Positions 23,199 to 30,587 of a stretch of DNA of 45,926 nt are shown piece by piece (the stretch's first letter is position 1; every line of letters begins with the position of its first letter). The notes beneath the pieces were generated by a model. That model was not told where the DNA came from and searched no databases. It worked only from the letters and a program-made list of their open reading frames with translations. Position numbers and translations under genes: made by a program. Source of the stretch: Mesostigma viride (lineage: Eukaryota; Streptophyta; Mesostigmatophyceae; Mesostigmatales; Mesostigmataceae); assembly GCA_009746045.1 (NCBI GenBank), contig RPFO01001473.1:1-45926 (forward strand), given 5' to 3'.

Positions 23199-23834
23199 TT
23201 AGTGAACCCCCTCCAGGGCCAGGCGGCGACAGAACTTGTCGTACATCTTGTCGCAGGTGGCATTCATGACCCTCAGTTCCCTCTCGCAGACAGCGGGGGA
23301 AAAGTTGACAGGCAGATAGGCGTGGTACTCGGCCTTCACGAGGTCCACGAGCACACGGCAATGCTCCTCTGCGGTCTTATCCTTATCCACCTGAGGAATG
23401 GATTCAACATACTCCTTCATCACATCCCACAGGCGGGGAATCGCGCAAACGCGGTCAGACAGCTTAACCTCTAGGTCGATGGCCAGAGTTGCCACCTCCA
23501 TACGCCTATCGCCATACTTGCAGGCGTCCATCCTCTTCTCAAAAGTGGAAAGGGACTGCACACCGCCTTGAGCGATGGCGATGGCAAAGTTGCGCAGGGC
23601 CCATCCTGTATAGTGGCAAAACGGCCCTGGCTGCCTGCGCTTAGAGAGGAAGCGCCCCTCAAGCTCATTGGCAATAGCATCCAGCAGCTGCTTCATTCGC
23701 TGCTCTGTCTTAGCTTTGACAGCGTCCCACGGCACTTGCAGCTGCTTGCTGACACCACACCCGTGGGGCCATGCCAACTCCACGATTTCGTGCACAATCT
23801 CAGCTGGCAGGCTGTTAAAAGTGGCAGCGGCCAT
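23199..23834 (-). CDS. F-box-like protein 1 (left arm)
   Basis: The product is 211 residues, starting at an ATG. The N-terminus (FNSLPAEIVHEIVELAWP..GVSKQ....W) resembles an F-box (LPxEI..V.....W), the motif that binds Skp1 in SCF ubiquitin ligases. The rest is mostly helical in composition and carries no WD40, LRR or Kelch repeats. It aligns with F-box-like protein 2 at both ends (EL.WP..GV.K...W and Y..SIP.VD), so the two are paralogues. The gene shares a bidirectional promoter with the Cys-rich gene. The right-arm copy differs at a few residues near 35-45 and 66. F-box assignment is from pattern only, and the degree of degeneracy leaves room for another helical domain. Confidence 0.65.
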   Translation of the reverse strand: MAAATFNSLPAEIVHEIVELAWPHGCGVSKQLQVPWDAVKAKTEQRMKQLLDAIANELEGRFLSKRRQPGPFCHYTGWALRNFAIAIAQGGVQSLSTFEKRMDACKYGDRRMEVATLAIDLEVKLSDRVCAIPRLWDVMKEYVESIPQVDKDKTAEEHCRVLVDLVKAEYHAYLPVNFSPAVCERELRVMNATCDKMYDKFCRRLALEGVH

Positions 23835-24305
23835 GTCTTCTTTGTGGTAGTGGTGCTAGTGCTGTTGGGATGCTGGAGCAGGCGAGAAGTGCCCACTTTG
23901 ACGTGGTGTCGGACCTTTGTACCCCGCCCCACGGCATCTTCGCGGAATATTCCGTGGACCGACGATCTCCCACGGGACGCTGCCACGCGGCGGAGATCGG
24001 ACGGTCCACGGCAATTCAGATCTCCCATGATAGTACGGCGTATCTCGGATACGGCGCGGCGCCGGTACGGCCGGACCAGTATCATGGATACTGGTCCGAG
24101 TACCGTGGCACGGCATTCCGCCACGTCACTACCGCGCCGCGCCGCGCCGCGCCATGGAACCTTCTAGAGGATCGATCCCAGCCGTCCGATGAAGATCTCG
24201 TGGGAGGGCCAGTTTCCACAGGTACAAAGGTCGTGCAGGCCTACCAAATGCACCATCACACCACAGAACAGCCATAGCCAGCGCAGAAAACAACAGCAGA
24301 CCGCC
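23835..24305. promoter_or_regulatory. Bidirectional promoter, F-box-like 1 / Cys-rich gene (left arm)
   Basis: The intergenic space is 471 bp between two divergent starts. The same TATA-like word GGTACAAAGGTC lies 85-90 bp from each ATG: on the minus strand at about 23911-23923 and on the plus strand at 24221-24232. Between them are CGCGGAATATTCCGTGG (23941), a 27-bp near-perfect palindrome at 24072-24098 (CGGACCAGTATC, 3 bases, then its complement), a GCCACGTCA motif and a GCCGCGCC run. The symmetrical TATA-like boxes suggest coordinated expression of the pair. Confidence 0.65.
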
Positions 24306-25491
24306 ATGTTTCCCGTTGATGCAGCAGCTGGGCCATTGTTCGGGCCTCAGACTAGGGCACGACTAGGGCCTTGCATGGGCTTGGTTCTCCCAGATGCTAT
24401 GGATTGCCATATCCTCGCTGCACAAGAACTAGGACTGGTTGTTCCGCCATAGCTCCTGCGCTTGTGCCAGTGCCTGCGCCTGTGCCAGCGCCAGTGCCTG
24501 TGATTGTGCCAGTGCCAGTGCCTGCTGCGCCAGTGCCTGCGCCTGTGTACGTGCCTGCTCCTCTCCCTGGGCTATTCGCCCCTCGGTTTAAGGACTCTGA
24601 CATTTGGCCTCCAGCAGGCCATGTGTGGCCAAATGGTAGTGGCGATTCCAAGTTTCCTCTGGTGCATTGCGTCACCTGCAAAAAGGTGCCGGAGAGGGCA
24701 GTGTGCAAGAAGGAGAACGGGGAGATGCAGTGCCGGGGGTGCGCTCTGGATGAACTGAGCGACAAGGTGGATGCACTAGGTCCCTCTCCTCCCACGGAGC
24801 AGGTGCAGGAGACTGTCAAGAATTTTGACACGGGCTTGCAGATTTACAAGTACGAATATGAGCCCAAGCGTCTCCCGCCTCCTCCCACCGGCTACCCTCT
24901 GTCCAAGTGCATGTGCGCTGTGTGCAAGAATCCTGCTCTCCACGCGCACGAAGTGGTGAAGGAGGTCACCCCTCAGATGCTGGAGACCACTTCCCATTTC
25001 CGTGTTGCCAAGCTCGTGGTTGGCGACGTCGTTTGTGGGATCTGCCGCAACGAGTTCCTGGCCCAGTATGTCGACAACAACGTGGTCATCAGCAAGGCCA
25101 TGTCTCGCGGCATGCAGTATTGGGAGTACAAGGGCCATATCGATGAGGTGTTCCAGTACAACGAGGAACTCCACAAGATGGCAGAGCGCGCCCAGGACAA
25201 CACGCACGACGGCCCCTCCAGTGACAAGTTTTACTGGCCTCGCAGGCAGTGCCAGAAGTGCATGAAGCGCATCGACATCAACGTGCAGAACCTGTATGTG
25301 GCTCCAAGGCCTCGTTCTTTAGACGTTGACTTGGTCTGCTACGAGTGCGCCAAGTTCTGCAGCCTCGTTTCTGAGGCTGTCGCTTTCCCGGGCTTTAGCC
25401 GCCCCAACAACCGTCTCAAGCGTAATGCAGAGGCCGGGGCTTCCTTCTGTACGATGTTGTGGGGTCCAACAAGCCCTATTTCTTCGCGTAG
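24306..25491 (+). pseudogene. Cys-rich zinc-knuckle protein, frameshifted copy (left arm)
   Basis: From ATG 24306 (context ACCGCCATG) the product has a Pro/Val/Ala repeat built from a 12-18 bp minisatellite (24455-24570). Five CxxC knuckles follow (CVTC..CRGC, CAVC, CGIC, CQKC, CYEC), suggesting zinc binding. No named family is recognised. Compared with the right arm, this copy lacks one G near 24360, which breaks the frame about 18 codons in. It lacks another G near 25438, which alters the C-terminus and extends it to 25573 instead of 25491. Two independent 1-bp losses suggest relaxed selection, unless they are sequencing errors in G runs. Confidence 0.6.
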
Positions 25492-25567
25492 GGTGTCATC
25501 TGGGCACTTGATTGGCCCATGCAAGCCTATGGAGGCTACTGTTGATAGGGACTTGTGGTATTCTATT

Positions 25568-25605
25568 TTGTAATGAATAAGACTCTTTGCATGCAAATCC
25601 AACAC
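25568..25605 (+). terminator. 3'-end / poly(A) motif of the Cys-rich gene (left arm)
   Basis: TTGTAATGAATAAGACTC followed by TTTGCATGCAAATCCAACAC. It differs at only about two positions from the block behind the RING-like gene and contains TGTAA. The shared 3' sequence of unrelated genes suggests a common 3'-processing signal. Mirror copy at 30232-30269. Confidence 0.6.
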
Positions 25606-25637
25606 TCATGCACTAGGCGTAGGACTTGACTTGTTTG

Positions 25638-26240
25638 CGAAAAGTTCGGGCTATGCGGATAGCCCGAACTTTTGGGGATAGCCCGAACTTTTGGAAACCT
25701 TGCTAGGGAAAAGTAAAAGTTTCCAGTGAGGATCCCAGCCATTTGAAAAGTTCGGGCTATGGTTCGGGCTATCAGTTTATAGCCCGAACCGGACCCTTTT
25801 TCCCCTTGGGCGGTGGTGTCATGCATTGTACATGTAGGGACTTGGTTATTTGGACAGTGTGCAGTGTATGTGTGTGTTTCTTCCTTAGATTGCTAACACA
25901 TAAAATATAGGGGTATTTCCTGTATATACAGATAGGATTGCTAACACATAAAATATAGGGATATTACCTATGAGTATATATAGATGGCAATTGCTAACAC
26001 ATAAAATTTTATGTGTTGGGAAACAGAGTAAAAGAAAGAGTAACATTCACCCATAGCAACACACCGTCCAGAGGGGAAAAAGGGGAGGTTCGGGCTATAA
26101 ATCGATAGCCCGAACCATAGCCCGAACTTTTCAAAATGGCTGGGATCCCCACTGGAAACTTTTACTTTTCCCTAGCAAGGTTTCGAAAAGTTCGGGCTAT
26201 CCCCAAAAGTTCGGGCTATCCACATAGCACGAACTTTTCG
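25638..26240. repeat. Foldback element FB1 (left arm)
   Basis: The 603-bp element has inverted arms of about 185 bp (25638-25822 and about 26056-26240), both starting CGAAAAGTTCG, at over 90% identity by eye. The arms are built from short iterated words, mainly GTTCGGGCTAT and its complement ATAGCCCGAAC, seven or more per arm in both orientations. The AT-rich core holds several copies of TGCTAACACATAAAATATAG. It could be a foldback/MITE-like transposon (TG flanks both sides) or a replication origin or enhancer. No coding capacity. Confidence 0.8.
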
Positions 26241-26496
26241 TGGGAGCCTATGGATGGGCGCCACGTGGCACGGTATCCCACGATAGTTGCCGGCGCCGCG
26301 CCGGCGCGGCGCTCCCACGGAATATCCGTGGGAATATTCCCGGCGCGACGCTTGCACGGCACTATCGTGGGACGCCGTGGCCGAGAGGGTATAAAAGCGG
26401 AGTCACGGGCGTTTGGGGGTAGGTCTCGCCTCCGACACTGCCAGGCACACAGTCATCCACACGCAGACAGCCATCCTTACAGCTGTAAAATACACA
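26241..26496 (+). promoter_or_regulatory. Promoter of F-box-like gene 2 (left arm)
   Basis: A canonical TATAAAA lies at 26390-26396, 101 bp before the ATG. It is followed by GCGGAG (26397-26402) and GGGCGTTTGGGGGT (26407-26420). The same three-part core is found before the RING-like gene at 40090 and, weaker, before the MYND gene. Upstream are GCCACGTGGC (26259), GGAATATCCGTGGGAATATTCC (split across 26318-26340) and GGCGCCGCGCC runs. The leader is about 75 nt. Confidence 0.75.
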
Positions 26497-27168
26497 ATGG
26501 CCCATGCTGGTGCTACTTTCGAGGATCTGCCAAGCGAAATTTTGTTTGTTTTGGCAGAGCTCAGCTGGCCCTACTTGCGTGGTGTGAACAAGGCCTCTCA
26601 CAAGGAATGGGAGGCCGTGCTGGCGATAATGGAGGCAAAGGTTCGCGCTGTGCGCAATTTGATTGACGAGGAACTGGAGTTCCGCGATGCCAACCCCTAT
26701 TGGTGGTTCGTCGATATAAAGAAGGTGACACCCCGCCGCCTGTATGAGATGACGCCTGATCAGCTGAGGGCCATTTATGACAAGGTGTCTGTGCCCCGCT
26801 TGCGTGAGGCGGAGGGGTACTTGTACACTACCCGCGCTGATCGTTTGGAGCAGATGGATCACGCGTACACTGATTTTGTGGAGGTGCTCAACCGAACTGT
26901 CAAGGTCCCCGTTGGCCCCCACACTAAGGCGGCGAGGGACGCCTATTTTGCGTCCATTCCTGATGTGGATCGCGAGAATGTGATGGAGCGTCGCGTTGAT
27001 GAGTTGGTCACTGTTCTGTGCGCGGGATTGGTGGCTGACGACACGGAGGCCAACGGGGGCGTGCCAACGGGTTTGGCCGACCTTCTCAGCGACATTTTCG
27101 ATGAGTACAAGCACCGGATGATCGGTCGTATCTTCACCCATCCATCGTATAACCGGGTGATGCCTTAA
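26497..27168 (+). CDS. F-box-like protein 2 (left arm)
   Basis: The product is 223 residues. I chose the ATG at 26497 (ACACAATGG) because the TATA box ends at 26396, so the earlier TTG in frame lies at or before the transcript start. The N-terminus (FEDLPSEILFVLAELSWPYLRGVNKASHKEW) has the LPxEI core of an F-box. The body is helical, with SIPDVDREN near residue 152, a block shared with F-box-like protein 1. No substrate-binding repeat domain is seen. The encoded protein is identical in the mirror copy, unlike the other three genes, suggesting stronger constraint or gene conversion near the palindrome centre. Confidence 0.65.
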   Translation: MAHAGATFEDLPSEILFVLAELSWPYLRGVNKASHKEWEAVLAIMEAKVRAVRNLIDEELEFRDANPYWWFVDIKKVTPRRLYEMTPDQLRAIYDKVSVPRLREAEGYLYTTRADRLEQMDHAYTDFVEVLNRTVKVPVGPHTKAARDAYFASIPDVDRENVMERRVDELVTVLCAGLVADDTEANGGVPTGLADLLSDIFDEYKHRMIGRIFTHPSYNRVMP

Positions 27169-27412
27169 ACAGGCAAATAGGGATCAACTGATATAGCCTA
27201 TTGGAAAAGGCTATATCCCATGGACTGTCTTATATAACTTTTAATAAGACCCGATTCCTATTGAAATTTGTCTCACAATGAGTCCCACAATGAGCCCCAC
27301 TTAAAAAAAAATCTAAACCGCATACTATAAATAGCTAATGGAGCTATAGGGGTACCAGATTCCCACGAACAATAGGGATTTCCCGCCACCCGCGCCTGTC
27401 ACGTGATTTGTC

Positions 27413-28424
27413 TGCCACGTGGCATGACCCGATTGGTCAGCCCAGTCTCGTGGGATTCCAGATTCACATGGTGCCACGTGGCAGCCACCCACTCGACAGG
27501 GTGTCCCATGGGACTCCAGGGACCCCCATGGGTGCCACGTGGCAGGATCCCATTGGACAGGGTGTATCATGGGACGCCAGGGTCCCGTGGGTGCCACGTG
27601 GCGGGTTCCGATTGGACAGGGAGTACCATGGGAGTACAGGGTCCCACGGAGATTCGGGGTCCCCGGTGCCACGTGGCGGTTACTGATTGGACAGGGAGTC
27701 CCATGGGTGCCACGTGGCAGCGTCCCATTGGACAGGGAGGTCCCATGGGTGGCCAGGGTCCCAGGGGTCCCGGTGCCACGTGGCAGTCGCTGATTGGCCA
27801 GATAGTCCCATGGGAATCTCAGGGTGCCACGTGGCAGCCTCCCATTGGCGGCTACTACGCCAGGGTCCCTGGCAGGGTCCCACGATATATTTATCCCAAC
27901 AATTGACGGGTTAGAGGCGCCTCTAACCCGTCAATTGTTGGGATAAATATATCGTGGGACCCTGCCAGGGACCCTGGCGTAGTAGCCGCCAATGGGAGGC
28001 TGCCACGTGGCACCCTGAGATTCCCATGGGACTATCTGGCCAATCAGCGACTGCCACGTGGCACCGGGACCCCTGGGACCCTGGCCACCCATGGGACCTC
28101 CCTGTCCAATGGGACGCTGCCACGTGGCACCCATGGGACTCCCTGTCCAATCAGTAACCGCCACGTGGCACCGGGGACCCCGAATCTCCGTGGGACCCTG
28201 TACTCCCATGGTACTCCCTGTCCAATCGGAACCCGCCACGTGGCACCCACGGGACCCTGGCGTCCCATGATACACCCTGTCCAATGGGATCCTGCCACGT
28301 GGCACCCATGGGGGTCCCTGGAGTCCCATGGGACACCCTGTCGAGTGGGTGGCTGCCACGTGGCACCATGTGAATCTGGAATCCCACGAGACTGGGCTGA
28401 CCAATCGGGTCATGCCACGTGGCA
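27413..28424. promoter_or_regulatory. 16-site G-box / ATTGG array around the palindrome centre
   Basis: On each side of the centre there are eight copies of the 12-bp palindrome TGCCACGTGGCA (last base A or G). Left copies start at 27413, 27472, 27533, 27592, 27667, 27708, 27774 and 27825, and the right copies mirror them from 28001 to 28424. In most units ATTGG (an inverted CCAAT box) follows 6-8 bp later, and a CCATGGGA/GGGTCCC block after that, giving a degenerate unit of about 60 bp. No open frame here is credible. CACGTG is the bHLH/bZIP G-box core. The array could be an enhancer of the two flanking F-box-like genes or part of a replication or terminus structure. Confidence 0.75.
27895..27942. 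repeat. Palindrome centre, no spacer
   Basis: The symmetry axis lies between 27918 and 27919 within GAGGC|GCCTC. The sequence around it (CAATTGACGGGTTA, then GAGGCGCCTC, then its complement) is perfectly symmetric with no loop bases. Such a join is expected from replication through a covalently closed hairpin end or a head-to-head fusion. Confidence 0.95.
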
Positions 28425-28668
28425 GACAAATCACGTGACAGGCGCGGGTGGCGGGAAATCCCTATTGTTCGTGGGAATCTGGTACCCCTATAGCTCCATT
28501 AGCTATTTATAGTATGCGGTTTAGATTTTTTTTTAAGTGGGGCTCATTGTGGGACTCATTGTGAGACAAATTTCAATAGGAATCGGGTCTTATTAAAAGT
28601 TATATAAGACAGTCCATGGGATATAGCCTTTTCCAATAGGCTATATCAGTTGATCCCTATTTGCCTGT

Positions 28669-29340
28669 TTAAGGCATCACCCGGTTATACGATGGATGGG
28701 TGAAGATACGACCGATCATCCGGTGCTTGTACTCATCGAAAATGTCGCTGAGAAGGTCGGCCAAACCCGTTGGCACGCCCCCGTTGGCCTCCGTGTCGTC
28801 AGCCACCAATCCCGCGCACAGAACAGTGACCAACTCATCAACGCGACGCTCCATCACATTCTCGCGATCCACATCAGGAATGGACGCAAAATAGGCGTCC
28901 CTCGCCGCCTTAGTGTGGGGGCCAACGGGGACCTTGACAGTTCGGTTGAGCACCTCCACAAAATCAGTGTACGCGTGATCCATCTGCTCCAAACGATCAG
29001 CGCGGGTAGTGTACAAGTACCCCTCCGCCTCACGCAAGCGGGGCACAGACACCTTGTCATAAATGGCCCTCAGCTGATCAGGCGTCATCTCATACAGGCG
29101 GCGGGGTGTCACCTTCTTTATATCGACGAACCACCAATAGGGGTTGGCATCGCGGAACTCCAGTTCCTCGTCAATCAAATTGCGCACAGCGCGAACCTTT
29201 GCCTCCATTATCGCCAGCACGGCCTCCCATTCCTTGTGAGAGGCCTTGTTCACACCACGCAAGTAGGGCCAGCTGAGCTCTGCCAAAACAAACAAAATTT
29301 CGCTTGGCAGATCCTCGAAAGTAGCACCAGCATGGGCCAT
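28669..29340 (-). CDS. F-box-like protein 2 (right arm)
   Basis: Mirror copy of the gene at 26497-27168, 223 residues, with identical encoded protein as far as can be read. The promoter (TATAAAA at 29441-29447, read on the minus strand) and 3' region are also duplicated, so both copies should be expressible. See the left-arm entry for domain evidence. Confidence 0.65.
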   Translation of the reverse strand: MAHAGATFEDLPSEILFVLAELSWPYLRGVNKASHKEWEAVLAIMEAKVRAVRNLIDEELEFRDANPYWWFVDIKKVTPRRLYEMTPDQLRAIYDKVSVPRLREAEGYLYTTRADRLEQMDHAYTDFVEVLNRTVKVPVGPHTKAARDAYFASIPDVDRENVMERRVDELVTVLCAGLVADDTEANGGVPTGLADLLSDIFDEYKHRMIGRIFTHPSYNRVMP

Positions 29341-29596
29341 TGTGTATTTTACAGCTGTAAGGATGGCTGTCTGCGTGTGGATGACTGTGTGCCTGGCAGT
29401 GTCGGAGGCGAGACCTACCCCCAAACGCCCGTGACTCCGCTTTTATACCCTCTCGGCCACGGCGTCCCACGATAGTGCCGTGCAAGCGTCGCGCCGGGAA
29501 TATTCCCACGGATATTCCGTGGGAGCGCCGCGCCGGCGCGGCGCCGGCAACTATCGTGGGATACCGTGCCACGTGGCGCCCATCCATAGGCTCCCA
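29341..29596 (-). promoter_or_regulatory. Promoter of F-box-like gene 2 (right arm)
   Basis: Mirror image of 26241-26496 with the same TATA box, GCGGAG and GGGCGTTTGGGGGT core and GGAATATTCC-type palindromes. No difference affecting these motifs was noticed. Confidence 0.7.
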
Positions 29597-30199
29597 CGAA
29601 AAGTTCGTGCTATGTGGATAGCCCGAACTTTTGGGGATAGCCCGAACTTTTCGAAACCTTGCTAGGGAAAAGTAAAAGTTTCCAGTGGGGATCCCAGCCA
29701 TTTTGAAAAGTTCGGGCTATGGTTCGGGCTATCGATTTATAGCCCGAACCTCCCCTTTTTCCCCTCTGGACGGTGTGTTGCTATGGGTGAATGTTACTCT
29801 TTCTTTTACTCTGTTTCCCAACACATAAAATTTTATGTGTTAGCAATTGCCATCTATATATACTCATAGGTAATATCCCTATATTTTATGTGTTAGCAAT
29901 CCTATCTGTATATACAGGAAATACCCCTATATTTTATGTGTTAGCAATCTAAGGAAGAAACACACACATACACTGCACACTGTCCAAATAACCAAGTCCC
30001 TACATGTACAATGCATGACACCACCGCCCAAGGGGAAAAAGGGTCCGGTTCGGGCTATAAACTGATAGCCCGAACCATAGCCCGAACTTTTCAAATGGCT
30101 GGGATCCTCACTGGAAACTTTTACTTTTCCCTAGCAAGGTTTCCAAAAGTTCGGGCTATCCCCAAAAGTTCGGGCTATCCGCATAGCCCGAACTTTTCG
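29597..30199. repeat. Foldback element FB1 (right arm)
   Basis: Mirror copy of 25638-26240, with inverted arms of GTTCGGGCTAT words and the AACACATAAAATAT core. It is nested inside the larger palindrome, so the two FB1 copies also form an inverted pair about 3.4 kb apart. Confidence 0.8.
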
Positions 30200-30345
30200 C
30201 AAACAAGTCAAGTCCTACGCCTAGTGCATGAGTGTTGGATTTGCATGCAAAGAGTCTTATTCATTACAAAATAGAATACCACAAGTCCCTATCAACAGTA
30301 GCCTCCATAGGCTTGCATGGGCCAATCAAGTGCCCAGATGACACC

Positions 30346-30587
30346 CTACGCGAAGAAATAGGGCTTGTTGGACCCCACAACATCGTACAGAAGGAAGCCC
30401 CCGGCCTCTGCATTACGCTTGAGACGGTTGTTGGGGCGGCTAAAGCCCGGGAAAGCGACAGCCTCAGAAACGAGGCTGCAGAACTTGGCGCACTCGTAGC
30501 AGACCAAGTCAACGTCTAAAGAACGAGGCCTTGGAGCCACATACAGGTTCTGCACGTTGATGTCGATGCGCTTCATGCACTTCTGGC
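30346..30587 (-). pseudogene. Cys-rich zinc-knuckle protein, 3' part (right arm)
   Basis: Last 80 or so codons of the gene whose first part lies at 33878-34825, separated by CACTA copy C. This copy keeps five G at 30397-30401, so its C-terminus (LLYDVVGSNKPYFFA) differs from the left copy and ends at 30346. I think this is the ancestral end. Confidence 0.65.

Larger units (their letters stand above)
20662..27918. repeat. Left arm of giant palindrome (7,257 bp)
   Basis: This segment is the reverse complement of 27919-38469 once CACTA copy C and its 2-bp duplication are removed from the latter. For positions inside about 25250 the mirror rule is x + x' = 55837, and farther out 59131. Identity is high, but substitutions and 1-bp indels are visible (for example at 22487, 23755, 24360 and 25438). 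Outside the arm the sequence changes abruptly to piggyBac coding DNA. Confidence 0.97.

Noticed and set aside
26362-27141. 259-residue minus-strand frame opposite F-box-like gene 2 (mirror 28696-29475)
   Set aside because: Antisense shadow of the F-box-like gene, with no promoter and no family match.
26413-27168. Longer start of F-box-like protein 2 at 26413
   Set aside because: It is a TTG inside the GGGCGTTTGGGGGT core promoter element; the ATG at 26497 fits the TATA position.
27911-27926. Telomere-like GGGTTAG/CTAACCC at the palindrome centre and CCCTAAA-like words at 20665 and 38520
   Set aside because: Only single units are present, with no tandem telomere repeat, so this is not evidence for a chromosome end.
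27403-28434. Overlapping frames of 67-167 residues around the palindrome centre (for example with WHVAATH-like repeats)
   Set aside because: They follow from the 60-bp G-box/ATTGG unit and appear in several frames on both strands.
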